From assembly GCF_017921815.1 (NCBI RefSeq), contig NZ_JAGEMM010000002.1:434001-498000 (forward strand): a stretch of 64,000 nt of DNA, in the 5' to 3' direction. Made by a program: the position numbers and the translations under genes. Shown piece by piece: positions 27,045-35,827 of this stretch; the first letter of the stretch is position 1; every line of letters starts with the position of its first letter. The notes under the pieces are model-generated. The model was not told the origin of the DNA. It did not search any database and saw only the letters and a program-made list of their open reading frames with translations. The DNA comes from Microvirga antarctica (GTDB lineage: Bacteria; Pseudomonadota; Alphaproteobacteria; Rhizobiales; Beijerinckiaceae).

Positions 27045-28165
27045 GCGACCCCGCACCGGAGCCCGTCCGGGACCGGTTTCGTCTGCCGCGGTGGGGCCAG
27101 CGAGGGACCACGGGGGCGTCGATCCCGGCGCAACTCACCTTCGAGAACATCGTCCAGACCTACGGCGCCATCGATGTCCTCGACGGCATCTCGCTGACGA
27201 TCGAGGCGGGCGAACTGGTGTGTCTGCTCGGCCATTCCGGCTGCGGCAAAACCACCCTCCTGCGGATCGCGGCCGGTGTGGAGACGCCCACCTCCGGGCG
27301 GGTCCTCATCGACCGCCAGCAGGCGAGCGGCCCTGGCCGTTTTATCGAGCCGGAGGCCCGGGGCATTGGCTTGATGTTTCAGGACTATGCCCTCTTCCCA
27401 CACATGAGCGTGCAGCAGAACGTCATGTTCGGCCTCACCGGCCTGTCGGCCGCCGAGGCCGGCATCGCCGCCCGCCGGGCGCTGTCTCGTGTCGGGCTGG
27501 AACGCTATGCGGACGAGTTTCCGCACACCCTGTCCGGCGGCGAGCAGCAGCGGGTGGCACTCGCCCGCTCGATTGCTCCGCGGCCAGGCGTTCTCCTGAT
27601 GGACGAGCCGTTTTCCAATCTCGACCGGCGCATGCGCGACGCCGTGCGCGACGAGACCGTGGCCATTCTGCGGGAAACCGGCGCCACGACCATCGTGGTG
27701 ACGCACGACCCCGAGGAGGCCATGCGAATCGCCGACCGGATCGTGCTGATGCGGGCGGGCCGGATCATCCAGCAAGGGCCCTCGGAGGAACTCTATTCCG
27801 CCCCGGCCAATCTGTTCGCCGCGCGCTTTTTCTGCGATTTCAATGAAATCCCCGGCGAGGTGAAGAATGGCCGCGTTTCCTGCCCGGTCGGCGTCTTTCC
27901 CGCGCCGGGCCTGCCCGACGGTCCTGCCGTCGTCTGCATCCGGCCGCAGGGTCTTCGCCTGAAGCCTGCGGGCTTCTGCCTGCCGGGCCGGGTGGTCTCC
28001 CGGCGCTTCCTGGGCGAGGTCGATCTGGTCCATATCGACGTCCAGGGCGTCGACCGTCCTCTCCAGGGCCGAATCCGCGATTCCGCTGGCGTTCGGGAAG
28101 GTCAGGATGTGGGTATCGAGATCAACGCGAAGGATGTCCTTGTTTTCGCCGCGTCCGATCCCTAG
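27041..28165 (+). CDS. Orphan ABC transporter ATPase (FbpC/PotA-like, with TOBE-type C-terminus)
   Basis: ATP-binding subunit of an importer-type ABC transporter. The 374-residue protein has Walker A LLGHSGCGKTTLLRIAAG, Q-loop FQDYALFPHMSV, signature LSGGEQQRVALARSI, Walker B VLLMDEPFSNLD and the switch His in IVVTHDPEEAMRIA. A C-terminal beta-rich extension (about residues 270-374) resembles a TOBE regulatory domain. The arrangement is closest to iron(III) or similar small-ligand importers. No permease or binding-protein gene is adjacent, so the substrate is unknown. It starts inside the scpB stop codon, an unusual partner. The first 30 or so residues precede the ATPase domain and are not family-typical. 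Confidence 0.88.
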   Translation: MSDPAPEPVRDRFRLPRWGQRGTTGASIPAQLTFENIVQTYGAIDVLDGISLTIEAGELVCLLGHSGCGKTTLLRIAAGVETPTSGRVLIDRQQASGPGRFIEPEARGIGLMFQDYALFPHMSVQQNVMFGLTGLSAAEAGIAARRALSRVGLERYADEFPHTLSGGEQQRVALARSIAPRPGVLLMDEPFSNLDRRMRDAVRDETVAILRETGATTIVVTHDPEEAMRIADRIVLMRAGRIIQQGPSEELYSAPANLFAARFFCDFNEIPGEVKNGRVSCPVGVFPAPGLPDGPAVVCIRPQGLRLKPAGFCLPGRVVSRRFLGEVDLVHIDVQGVDRPLQGRIRDSAGVREGQDVGIEINAKDVLVFAASDP

Positions 28166-28222
28166 GTTGGCCGCACGTTACGCATTCATATGCCGCGCCC
28201 AACGAGGCGCAGGAGGGTTGCC

Positions 28223-28477
28223 ATGGGTGGTGCTAGCATTTGGCACTGGATCGTCGTCGGTCTGATCGTCGTCCTGTTGTTCGGACGCGGCAAGATCTCC
28301 GATATGATGGGCGATGTCGCAAAGGGCATCAAAGCCTTCAAGAAGGGCATGTCCGAGGAGGACGCGCCCGACAAGCCAGTGGTGCCGCCTGTCGATCCGG
28401 TCGTGCACACGATCGATCATCGCACGCCCCCCGGCGCGACCACGACCAGCGCGACCTCGGACCACAAGATCGGCTGA
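28223..28477 (+). CDS. tatA: Sec-independent translocase subunit TatA
   Basis: Pore-forming subunit of the twin-arginine pathway, which exports folded proteins. The 84-residue protein has one N-terminal membrane helix ([15 protein letters not shown]), the [20 protein letters not shown] amphipathic helix with the conserved Phe-Gly, and an acidic, disordered tail. The ATG at 28223 has AGGAGG 6 bases upstream. Frames starting at 28190 add a basic leader that is not conserved. It is followed by tatB and tatC. Confidence 0.95.
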   Translation: MGGASIWHWIVVGLIVVLLFGRGKISDMMGDVAKGIKAFKKGMSEEDAPDKPVVPPVDPVVHTIDHRTPPGATTTSATSDHKIG

Positions 28478-28536
28478 CCGGCCCCGTGCCGATCGGCTGA
28501 CATTCTTCCCATCAAAGGCAAGGTCGGGACCGCTTC

Positions 28537-29163
28537 ATGTTGGACATGAGCTGGGGTGAGGTGATGGTGATCGGCGCCGTTGCGTTGATCGTTATTGGCC
28601 CGAAGGATCTGCCAAAGGCGCTGCGCACTGTCGGCAACATGACCGCCAAGGTACGGCGAATGGCTGCCGAGTTTCAGGGTCAGTTCAACGAGGCGATGCG
28701 CGAGGCCGAGCTCGACGACGTGAAGAAGCAGCTTCAGGGGATGAACGAGTCGGTGTCGACCATTCACAAGGGCATCAATCCGATCCAGGCGATTCGCGAT
28801 GAGCTGAAGGGCGCCATCGAGGCGCCAGCCTCGTCGTCCGAGAAGACAGCGGGCGAAAGCGCCTCCGATGCCGCCTCGCAAGGCAGGGGCGAGGCGGGTT
28901 CCGCGTCGCCTCTCGAGCCGCCTGTGGTCATGTCGGTTCCCTCGACGCCGCCGCTCGTCGATCCCCTCGCGACTTACACGGCCAACCTCAACCGGGAGGC
29001 CGAGGCCAATCGGGCCGAAGACCTGTCGGACGAACTGAGAGCCTCCAGGGAGCTGGCCCCGATTGCCGAGCCGCCCGCCATCGAACAACCGAAACCCGCA
29101 GAGATCCAGCAAGCGGCCGCGCCCGTGACGCCCTCCGTGAAACCGGACGCAAAAGCCGAATGA
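28537..29163 (+). CDS. tatB: Sec-independent translocase subunit TatB
   Basis: Receptor-complex subunit of the Tat pathway. The 208-residue protein starts [20 protein letters not shown], with the TatB-typical Glu in the membrane helix, then [20 protein letters not shown] and a long helical and Ala/Pro/Glu-rich cytoplasmic tail. The order tatA-tatB-tatC and the ATGA overlap with tatC confirm the assignment over a second TatA. Confidence 0.94.
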   Translation: MLDMSWGEVMVIGAVALIVIGPKDLPKALRTVGNMTAKVRRMAAEFQGQFNEAMREAELDDVKKQLQGMNESVSTIHKGINPIQAIRDELKGAIEAPASSSEKTAGESASDAASQGRGEAGSASPLEPPVVMSVPSTPPLVDPLATYTANLNREAEANRAEDLSDELRASRELAPIAEPPAIEQPKPAEIQQAAAPVTPSVKPDAKAE

Positions 29164-29966
29164 GCGACGTAAAAGTTGACGAGGACGAAGTCGAGGCGTC
29201 GCGCGCCCCGCTGATCCAGCATCTCACTGAACTCCGGTCCCGCCTCATCAAGGCGATGGTGGCGTTCGTTCTGATGTTTTTCCTGTGCTTTGCCGGTGCG
29301 AAGACGATCTACAACATCCTCGTCTGGCCGTACGTGGTGGCCGTTGGCTCGCCCGAGAAGGCGCATCTCGTTTATACCCACGGGCTCGAATATCTCTTCA
29401 CCCAGCTTCAGGTGGCGGCCTTCGGCGCGGGTTTCCTGGCATTTCCGGTCATTGCCGGCCAGATCTACAAGTTCGTCGCCCCCGGCCTCTACAAGAACGA
29501 GCGGCGTGCCTTCGTGCCGTATCTGGTGGCGACGCCGGTTCTGTTCGCGCTTGGCGCGTCGGTTGTTTACTTCATCGCCATGCCGCTCCTCATGCGGTTT
29601 TCTGTCGGTATGCAGCAACTCGCGACCGATACCAGCCCGGCGATCGAATTCCTGCCCAAGGTCAGCGAATACCTCTCCCTGATCATGACGCTGATCTTCG
29701 CCTTCGGCGTCTGTTTCCAGCTGCCGGTGGTCCTGACGCTGCTGGCCCGGGCCGGAATCATCGATTCGCAGTTCCTCAAGGACAAGCGGCGCTACGCCGT
29801 CGTGGTGGTGTTCATTCTCGCCGCCGTCCTGACGCCGCCGGACGTGATCAGCCAGTTCGCCCTTGCGGTGCCAACGTTGCTTCTTTACGAGGCTTCCATC
29901 CTCTCGGTCCGAATGGTCGAGAAGAAGCGTGCGGAATCCGAGGCCGCGCGCGCGGCAGCCGACTAG
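29160..29966 (+). CDS. tatC: Sec-independent translocase subunit TatC
   Basis: Polytopic subunit that binds the twin-arginine signal peptide. The 268-residue protein has six predicted membrane helices, with the N-terminal block [20 protein letters not shown], the [18 protein letters not shown] loop and the [20 protein letters not shown] segment characteristic of TatC. The start overlaps the tatB stop (ATGA). serS follows 101 bases later on the same strand. Confidence 0.96.
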   Translation: MSDVKVDEDEVEASRAPLIQHLTELRSRLIKAMVAFVLMFFLCFAGAKTIYNILVWPYVVAVGSPEKAHLVYTHGLEYLFTQLQVAAFGAGFLAFPVIAGQIYKFVAPGLYKNERRAFVPYLVATPVLFALGASVVYFIAMPLLMRFSVGMQQLATDTSPAIEFLPKVSEYLSLIMTLIFAFGVCFQLPVVLTLLARAGIIDSQFLKDKRRYAVVVVFILAAVLTPPDVISQFALAVPTLLLYEASILSVRMVEKKRAESEAARAAAD

Positions 29967-30067
29967 GGCCATCTGGCACTATCAGGCGACCGCCACCCTT
30001 GGCATTCTGGCGAGGCGGTCATGTTTTCGGCGACAGGGACCGCGTCTTGTGAGCACGGTTCTTTCCC

Positions 30068-31432
30068 ATGCATGACATCCGTTCCATCCGCGATAACCCC
30101 GCAGGTTTCGATACGGGCCTTGCGCGCCGGGGCCTGGAGCCGCTGTCAGCCGGCCTGATCACGCTGGACGACCGCCGCAAGGGCGCGATTTCGGCCCTCC
30201 AGGCCGCAACCGAGAGCCGGAACGCCCTGTCGAAAGAGATCGGCCAGGCGAAGGGCCGGAAGGACGAGGCGCGCGCGCAGGAGCTGATGGCGCAGGTTTC
30301 GGCGCTCAAGGAAAGCACCCCCCAGCTCGAGCACGCCGAGCGCGAGGCCGAGGCCGCGCTTCATGCGGCATTGGCCGCGATCCCGAACCTGCCGAAGGAC
30401 GACGTGCCGCTGGGTACGGACGAGCACGGCAACGTGGAGCGTCACCGGGTCGGAAACCCGAAGAATCTCGCCGCCGCCAAACAGCATTTCGAGATCGGCG
30501 AAGATCTCGGGATGATGGATTTCGAGGCCGCGGCCAAGATGTCCGGCGCGCGTTTCGTCGTGCTCCGGCACGGTCTTGCGCGCCTTGAGCGCGCGCTCGG
30601 CCAGTTCATGATCGACCTGCACACCACCGAGCACGGCTATACGGAAATCAGCCCGCCGCTGCTGGTGCGCGACGCCGCCATGTTCGGCACCGCGCAACTG
30701 CCGAAATTCGAGGATGACCAGTTCTGGGCTTTTCCGGGCTCGGCGCTCGACGGGTTCGTAGCAGCGCTGGCCGCCGGCGCCGTTGAGCCGGAGGCCATGC
30801 GCAAGGCCTTCAAGGACTCGCGCTTCGGCCTGATTCCGACCGCTGAGGTCACGCTGACCAATCTCGTCAGGGAATCGATCCTCAGCGAGGCCGAGTTGCC
30901 GCTCCGCTTCACCGCGCTGACGCCGTCCTTCCGGGCCGAGGCGGGATCGGCCGGGCGCGATACGCGCGGCATGATCAGGCAGCACCAGTTCGTCAAATGC
31001 GAGCTGGTCTCGATCACGACACCGGAGACGTCGGCCGACGAGCACGAGCGTATGCTGGCAAGCGCCGAGGCCGTGCTCAAGAAGCTCGACCTTCCGTTCC
31101 GGACCATGACGTTGTGCACCGGCGATATGGGCTTTGCCTCCGCCAAGACCTACGACATCGAGGTCTGGTTGCCGGGGCAGGGGATGTATCGCGAGATTTC
31201 CAGCTGCTCGGTCTGCACCGATTTCCAGGCGCGGCGCATGAATGCCCGCTATCGGGCGCCCGGCGACAAGCAGCCCCGCTTCGTCCACACCCTCAACGGG
31301 TCGGGGCTCGCTGTCGGCCGCACGCTCGTCGCGGTGCTGGAGAATTACCAGAACGAGGACGGCAGCGTCACAATCCCTTCCGTGCTTCAGCCCTATATGG
31401 GCGGCCTCACCCGCATCGAACGACATGACTGA
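30068..31432 (+). CDS. serS: Seryl-tRNA synthetase
   Basis: Class II synthetase charging tRNA(Ser), and the first step toward Sec-tRNA where present. The 454-residue protein has the N-terminal tRNA-binding coiled coil (about residues 30-110), motif 2 [20 protein letters not shown] and motif 3 [20 protein letters not shown]. The ATG at 30068 begins the standard [11 protein letters not shown]. Its stop codon lies 8 bases inside the start region of surE, so the two are probably coupled. Confidence 0.96.
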   Translation: MHDIRSIRDNPAGFDTGLARRGLEPLSAGLITLDDRRKGAISALQAATESRNALSKEIGQAKGRKDEARAQELMAQVSALKESTPQLEHAEREAEAALHAALAAIPNLPKDDVPLGTDEHGNVERHRVGNPKNLAAAKQHFEIGEDLGMMDFEAAAKMSGARFVVLRHGLARLERALGQFMIDLHTTEHGYTEISPPLLVRDAAMFGTAQLPKFEDDQFWAFPGSALDGFVAALAAGAVEPEAMRKAFKDSRFGLIPTAEVTLTNLVRESILSEAELPLRFTALTPSFRAEAGSAGRDTRGMIRQHQFVKCELVSITTPETSADEHERMLASAEAVLKKLDLPFRTMTLCTGDMGFASAKTYDIEVWLPGQGMYREISSCSVCTDFQARRMNARYRAPGDKQPRFVHTLNGSGLAVGRTLVAVLENYQNEDGSVTIPSVLQPYMGGLTRIERHD

Positions 31433-32195
31433 CATGCGCATTCTCTGCACCAACGACGACGGTATCCACGCCCCCGGCCTCAAGACCCTCGAGACGATTG
31501 CGCGCGCCCTGTCCGACGATGTCTGGGTCGTGGCGCCGGAGACCGACCAGAGCGGCGTTGCGCATTCTCTGTCGCTCAACGACCCGCTGCGCCTGCGCGA
31601 GATTTCGAACCGGCATTTTGCCGTCAAGGGCACGCCCACCGATTGCGTCATCATGGGCGTGCGCCACCTCATGCGCGACGCCAGGCCCGATTTGATTCTG
31701 TCCGGCGTCAATCGCGGCCAGAACGTGGCCGAGGATGTGACGTATTCGGGCACGGTGGCGGGCGCCATCGAGGGCACCATTCTGGGCGTCCCGTCGATAG
31801 CCCTGTCGCAGGCATACGGGGCGACAAGCCGGAACGACCTCAAATGGCAATGCGCCGAGCATCACGGCCCGAAGGTCATTCGCCGCATTCTCGAGGCGGG
31901 GATCGACAAGGGCATCCTGGTCAACGTCAACTTCCCCGATTGCGAGCCCGAGGACGTGGAAGGCTACGGCGTTTCCACGCAAGGGCAACGCACGCAGGAG
32001 CTGCTCAAGCTCGACGAGCGCATGGATGGGCGCGGCAATGCCTATTTCTGGATCGGCTTCGAGCGCAAACCTTTCACCCCCGGCAACGGCACGGACCTCT
32101 GGGCCATCGCCAACCGCCGCATCTCCGTGACGCCCTTGCGTCTGGACATGACGGACGAACCCACGCTGACCCGCTACGCGCAGCTTTTCGATTAG
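31425..32195 (+). CDS. surE: 5'/3'-nucleotidase SurE
   Basis: Metal-dependent phosphatase acting on nucleoside monophosphates and short polyphosphates, linked to survival under stress. The 256-residue protein has [18 protein letters not shown] with the metal-binding Asp pair, [31 protein letters not shown] and the [20 protein letters not shown] block with the conserved Asn. The ATG at 31425 overlaps serS. The ATG at 31434 (MRILCTNDD) is the classic SurE start and equally possible, since neither has a good ribosome binding site. The order surE-pcm-nlpD matches Escherichia coli. Confidence 0.94.
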   Translation: MTDMRILCTNDDGIHAPGLKTLETIARALSDDVWVVAPETDQSGVAHSLSLNDPLRLREISNRHFAVKGTPTDCVIMGVRHLMRDARPDLILSGVNRGQNVAEDVTYSGTVAGAIEGTILGVPSIALSQAYGATSRNDLKWQCAEHHGPKVIRRILEAGIDKGILVNVNFPDCEPEDVEGYGVSTQGQRTQELLKLDERMDGRGNAYFWIGFERKPFTPGNGTDLWAIANRRISVTPLRLDMTDEPTLTRYAQLFD

Positions 32196-32211
32196 GAAAA
32201 CGGCACATCCC

Positions 32212-32937
32212 ATGACGGGCAAAATTCCGCGCGCGAACCAGATGTATTTGCCGTTCGATGCGGAAGGGCTCGGATATGACGCGCTCGCCGATGAGGCGGG
32301 CGACGAGGCCGTCGGCGCGGCGTCGTTCATCCTCTCCCTTCGCGCGCGGGGCATTCGCGACATCGCCCTGCTGCGAGCCATGGAGCTGGTGCCGCGCGAC
32401 GTCTTCGCGCCCCGCCGCTTCACCGATCTGTCGCGGACCGACGTGTCTCTGCCGCTCGCTTGCGGCCAGACGATGACCGCGCCGCGCACGGTCGCCACGA
32501 TGCTGTTGGCGCTTGGCGTCCAGCCGGGCCACCGCATCCTCGAGATCGGGACGGGGAGCGGCTACGTCACGGCGCTGCTGGCCAAGCTCGGCGGCGAGGT
32601 GGTGTCCGTCGAGCGCTTCAACACCCTCGCGGCGAGCGCCGTTCAGCACCTCAGGATCGTCGAGGCAACGACCGCCCGCATCGAAGTCGGCGACGGGCTC
32701 GCCGCGCGCCCGCGCGAGCGGTTCGACCGTATTCTTCTCAACGGCGCCTGGGGCGATATTCCGGCGCCGCTTCTCGCGCTGGTGGCCCCCGGCGGCCGGG
32801 TGGTCGGCGCCTTGAAGACCGAGGGGCTGCCGCGCCTCGTGCGGGTGGACCGTCTCGACGACGATGAGTTCCGCCAGGATTACGGCGCGAATCTGAGGCT
32901 CGCCGCGCTGCTCGAGGGTGCCGCCACCACCCTCTGA
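32212..32937 (+). CDS. pcm: Protein-L-isoaspartate O-methyltransferase family
   Basis: SAM-dependent enzyme that methylates L-isoaspartyl residues so that damaged proteins can be repaired. The 241-residue protein shows the PCMT family block PLACGQTMTAPRTVATMLLA, SAM motif I ILEIGTGSGYVTALLAKLGG, motif post-I VVSVERF and the downstream GAWGDIPAPLLALVAPGGRV. Position after surE and before the NlpD-like lipoprotein supports the assignment. The N-terminal 60 residues are longer than in minimal Pcm proteins. Confidence 0.9.
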   Translation: MTGKIPRANQMYLPFDAEGLGYDALADEAGDEAVGAASFILSLRARGIRDIALLRAMELVPRDVFAPRRFTDLSRTDVSLPLACGQTMTAPRTVATMLLALGVQPGHRILEIGTGSGYVTALLAKLGGEVVSVERFNTLAASAVQHLRIVEATTARIEVGDGLAARPRERFDRILLNGAWGDIPAPLLALVAPGGRVVGALKTEGLPRLVRVDRLDDDEFRQDYGANLRLAALLEGAATTL

Positions 32938-33052
32938 AAATGCCTCAAAAATTTCATCGGAACCATTCGACAAAGTCTGACCCGGCAACGGTTGCTTAAC
33001 CTGAATCTGTTTTTAATCACGTCATCGAGTTGCGTTGTGGTTGGGGTGGATT

Positions 33053-34264
33053 ATGCGTCAGCGTGTGGGTTCGGGGCATTGGGTCGCGGTATCGCGGATC
33101 GCTCTGGTGAGCTTGGTCGGCAGTGCGGCTGCGGCCTGCAGTTCGGACACCATGCGGTTTACGGACACGCCGTTTTCGAACCCGTTTTCGAATAGCGCGC
33201 GGGCCGAGACGGCGAGTGCCGCGCCGGCCGCATCGTCCTCTGCCGGCATGCAGCCGATGCAGACCGCCTCCATCCAGACCCAGGCGCTTCCGCCGATGCA
33301 GTCCCAGCAGGCGGCTCATGCTGGCGGTGGCACCCAGATCACCGTGTCGAGCAACGACAGCCTGACCATGATTTCCCAGCGCTACGGCGTGTCGGCCAGC
33401 ACGATCCTTGCTGCCAACGGCATGTCGAACGCAAACCAGATCACGACCGGCACGCGGCTGACGATCCCGGCCCACGGCACCGCGGCGCTGGCCCAGTCAA
33501 GCGCTCCGATGCAGGTCGCAGCAGCCCCGGTCCGCAGCGTCACCGCATCCGCGCAGCCCGCGGGCAATACCAAGTTCCGCCTGGTGGATTCCTCGAAGAC
33601 CACCGCTCCCGTCCAAGTGGTCGAGGCCCCCAAGCGCGTGCGTCCGGGCATGGTGGCAAGCCAGCCCGCGGCAGTCGCAGCCCAGCCGGTCAAGGTGGCG
33701 TCAGCCACGGCCGAACCGCTGGTGTCGGCTCCCGCACCGGTTGCCGCGTCTGCGCCGCAGAAGGTCGCGGCTCTTCCGGCCGTCCAGCCGGTCAAGCCAG
33801 CCCCCGTTGCGCCGGCCGTCACGGCAGCGCCCGCCGTCGCCAAGGCGCCGGTCGCCGATCCGGAACAGACCGCCAGCGTCTCCGCCGACACGTCGTCGGG
33901 TGAATTCCGCTGGCCTGCCCGAGGCCGCGTGATCGCGGGCTTCGGCGCCAATGGCGGCAATGAAGGCATCAATATCGCGGTGCCCGAAGGCACCCCCGTC
34001 AAGGCCACCGAGGCCGGCACGGTGACCTATGCGGGCAGCGAGGTGAAGGGCTACGGCAACCTCGTCCTGATCCGCCACGAGAACGGCTTCGTGTCGGCTT
34101 ACGCCCATAACGGCGCGCTCAGCGTCAAGCGCGGCGAGGCGGTCAAGCGCGGCCAGGTCATCGCGACGTCGGGCCAGTCCGGCAACGTCACTTCGCCCCA
34201 GCTTCACTTCGAGATCCGCAAGGGCGCAACGCCCGTCGACCCGATGAAACATCTCGGCGGCTAG
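33053..34264 (+). CDS. nlpD: NlpD-like LysM/LytM lipoprotein with degenerate M23 domain
   Basis: Outer-membrane lipoprotein of the LytM-factor type, which activates periplasmic amidases during cell separation. The 403-residue protein has a lipoprotein signal with lipobox GSAAAAC (Cys29), a LysM domain (about residues 90-135, VSSNDSLTMISQRYGV and NQITTGTRLTIPA), and an Ala/Pro/Val-rich linker. A C-terminal M23 domain follows (GRVIAGFGANGGNEGINIAV to SPQLHFEIRKG). The first zinc-ligand His of active M23 peptidases is replaced: the site reads NEGIN instead of HxGxD. The HxH site reads QLH. It is therefore probably non-catalytic, as in NlpD and EnvC. The ATG at 33053 fits the signal peptide. An N-acetylmuramoyl amidase (49356-50645) is a possible partner. 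Confidence 0.92.
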   Translation: MRQRVGSGHWVAVSRIALVSLVGSAAAACSSDTMRFTDTPFSNPFSNSARAETASAAPAASSSAGMQPMQTASIQTQALPPMQSQQAAHAGGGTQITVSSNDSLTMISQRYGVSASTILAANGMSNANQITTGTRLTIPAHGTAALAQSSAPMQVAAAPVRSVTASAQPAGNTKFRLVDSSKTTAPVQVVEAPKRVRPGMVASQPAAVAAQPVKVASATAEPLVSAPAPVAASAPQKVAALPAVQPVKPAPVAPAVTAAPAVAKAPVADPEQTASVSADTSSGEFRWPARGRVIAGFGANGGNEGINIAVPEGTPVKATEAGTVTYAGSEVKGYGNLVLIRHENGFVSAYAHNGALSVKRGEAVKRGQVIATSGQSGNVTSPQLHFEIRKGATPVDPMKHLGG

Positions 34265-34284
34265 GCTGTCACACGGTTTACCGG

Positions 34285-34344
34285 CCGTCCCCCATCGGGG
34301 TCGGCCGCATGGGGGACGGCGGGCTCAGCCGCCGTCCCTTTTTT
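34285..34344 (+). terminator. Intrinsic terminator of nlpD, with an overlapping alternative hairpin
   Basis: GGGACGGCGG (34313-34322) pairs perfectly with CCGCCGTCCC (34329-34338) and is followed by six T. An upstream segment, CCGTCCCCCAT (34285-34295), pairs perfectly with ATGGGGGACGG (34309-34319). That pairing would exclude the terminator hairpin. The main role is probably termination between the convergent nlpD and DUF815 genes. Confidence 0.85.
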
Positions 34345-34365
34345 ATGCGCGGCGGCAGGAGCCGG

Positions 34366-35262
34366 TCAGATCGCCTTGCCGTTACGGCCGGCCAGATCCT
34401 GGATGAATTGCCAGGCCGTACGGCCCGATCGCGCGCCCCGGGTCGTCGCCCATTCGAGCGCCTCTGCGCGGGTCGTGTCGGCGTCGACCACAAGGCCGAT
34501 ATGGGCCACGTAGGCGAAGACCATGTCGAGATATTCGTCCTGGCTGCATTTGTGAAAGCCGAGCCAGAGCCCGAACCGATCCGACAGCGACACCTTCTCC
34601 TCGACGGCTTCGCCCGGATTGATGGCGGTGGAGCGCTCGTTATCCACCATCTCTCGGGGCATCAGGTGCCTTCGGTTCGAGGTGGCGTAGAAGATGACAT
34701 TGTCCGGCCGACCCTCGATGCCGCCTTCGAGCACCGCCTTCAGGGACTTGTAGGTGGTGTCGTCCGAGTCGAACGAGAGATCGTCGCAGAAGATGATGAA
34801 GCGGTGCGGATCGACGCGGATGAGGCTCATGAGGTCGGGGAGCGTCTCGATATCCTCCCGATGAATCTCGATCAGCTTGAGCGGCAGCGCCTGCGTGTCG
34901 CGCAGGTGATTGATCTCCGCATGGACGGCCTTCACCAAGGAGGATTTGCCCATGCCCCGGGCGCCCCAGAGAAGGGCGTTGTTGGCCGGAAGACCTTTTG
35001 CGAAACGGGTGGTGTTCTCGGACAGGATATCGCGGACCCGGTCGATTCCCCGCAGCAGGCTCATCTCGACCCGGTTGACCTTGGGAACCGGCGACAGCCT
35101 GCGGCCGGCCGCATGCCAGACGAAGGCGTCGGCGCTGCCGAAATCGGCTCCGTGGCGGACCGGGGGAGCCAGGCGCTCGAGGGCATCGGCAATGCGCTGA
35201 AAAAGCGCCATGGCGTCAGGAGAAAGCGGGCTGGGCGGGGGAGGTGGCGATGAATGCGTCAT
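34366..35262 (-). CDS. DUF815-family AAA+ ATP-binding protein
   Basis: A widespread AAA-type ATPase of unknown cellular role. The 298-residue protein has Walker A LWGARGMGKSSLVKAVHAEI, Walker B RFIIFCDDLSFDSDD, the sensor-like IFYATSNRRHLMPREM and the motif SLSDRFGLWLGFHKCSQDEY typical of DUF815. The ATG at 35262 (MTHSSPPPPP) is preferred, and a TTG start at 35301 is possible. It is divergent from the yajC-secDF operon. The genomic context gives no direct hint of function. Confidence 0.88.
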   Translation of the reverse strand: MTHSSPPPPPSPLSPDAMALFQRIADALERLAPPVRHGADFGSADAFVWHAAGRRLSPVPKVNRVEMSLLRGIDRVRDILSENTTRFAKGLPANNALLWGARGMGKSSLVKAVHAEINHLRDTQALPLKLIEIHREDIETLPDLMSLIRVDPHRFIIFCDDLSFDSDDTTYKSLKAVLEGGIEGRPDNVIFYATSNRRHLMPREMVDNERSTAINPGEAVEEKVSLSDRFGLWLGFHKCSQDEYLDMVFAYVAHIGLVVDADTTRAEALEWATTRGARSGRTAWQFIQDLAGRNGKAI

Positions 35263-35349
35263 GGGGGCTCGGGAGGGGTGACGGATGTGCTTAGCGCACA
35301 AGGCAGGGCCGGTCCATGCACGGCTCCTCTGGAAAAGCCCGCAACTTCA

Positions 35350-35377
35350 TTGATTTCGTGAAGTCGATGGGTATAGT
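35350..35377 (+). promoter_or_regulatory. Candidate sigma-70 promoter of the yajC-secDF operon
   Basis: TTGATT and TATAGT are separated by 16 bases, with two and one mismatches to consensus. The expected start near 35384 gives a leader of about 60 bases, most of which forms the hairpin at 35399-35437. Confidence 0.65.
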
Positions 35378-35398
35378 CCGGCACGTTTTAACCTCATA

Positions 35399-35437
35399 TG
35401 GCGCGGGCAGGCCCCTTTTCGGGCAAGCCACGCGCCA
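35399..35437 (+). promoter_or_regulatory. Structured leader hairpin directly before yajC
   Basis: A 14-bp stem forms: TGGCGCG with CGCGCCA, GGC with GCC after a one-base bulge, then GCCC with GGGC beyond a 2x2 internal loop, closed by a CTTTTC loop. It ends 6 bases before the yajC ATG. No purine-rich ribosome binding site is visible there. Confidence 0.5.
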
Positions 35438-35443
35438 TCATTC

Positions 35444-35791
35444 ATGGAGAGCCTCTTGTTCATTTCGCCCGCTTTCGCGCAAGGCCTCCCCAGCGGGGAG
35501 GGGATGACCTCCCTCATCACGAACCTCGTGCCGTTCATCCTGATCTTCGTGATCATGTGGTTCCTGATCATCCGCCCGCAGCAGCGTCGGGTGCGCGAGC
35601 ACCAGGAGATGATCAAGAATGTGCGGCGTGGCGACACGGTCGTGACCTCGGGCGGGATCATCGGCAAGGTCACGAAGGTGGTCGAGGGTTCGCCCGACAT
35701 CGACGTCGAGATCGCCACCGGCGTCAACGTCAAGGTGGCGCGCGCCATGGTCTCGGAAGTGCGCACCAAGGGCGAGCCGGTCAAGGCTTGA
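35444..35791 (+). CDS. yajC: Preprotein translocase subunit YajC
   Basis: Small inner-membrane accessory of the SecDF complex. The 115-residue protein has one membrane helix (LITNLVPFILIFVIMWFLII), then RPQQRRVREHQEMIKNVRRG and TVVTSGGIIGKVTKVVEG, the YajC signature. The N-terminus includes a short leader-like part ending AFA. The start lacks a clear Shine-Dalgarno sequence. secD follows 36 bases downstream. Confidence 0.95.
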   Translation: MESLLFISPAFAQGLPSGEGMTSLITNLVPFILIFVIMWFLIIRPQQRRVREHQEMIKNVRRGDTVVTSGGIIGKVTKVVEGSPDIDVEIATGVNVKVARAMVSEVRTKGEPVKA

Positions 35792-35827
35792 ATCCCGCCT
35801 GTTGCGTAAGAAAAGGTTGAGCTGACG

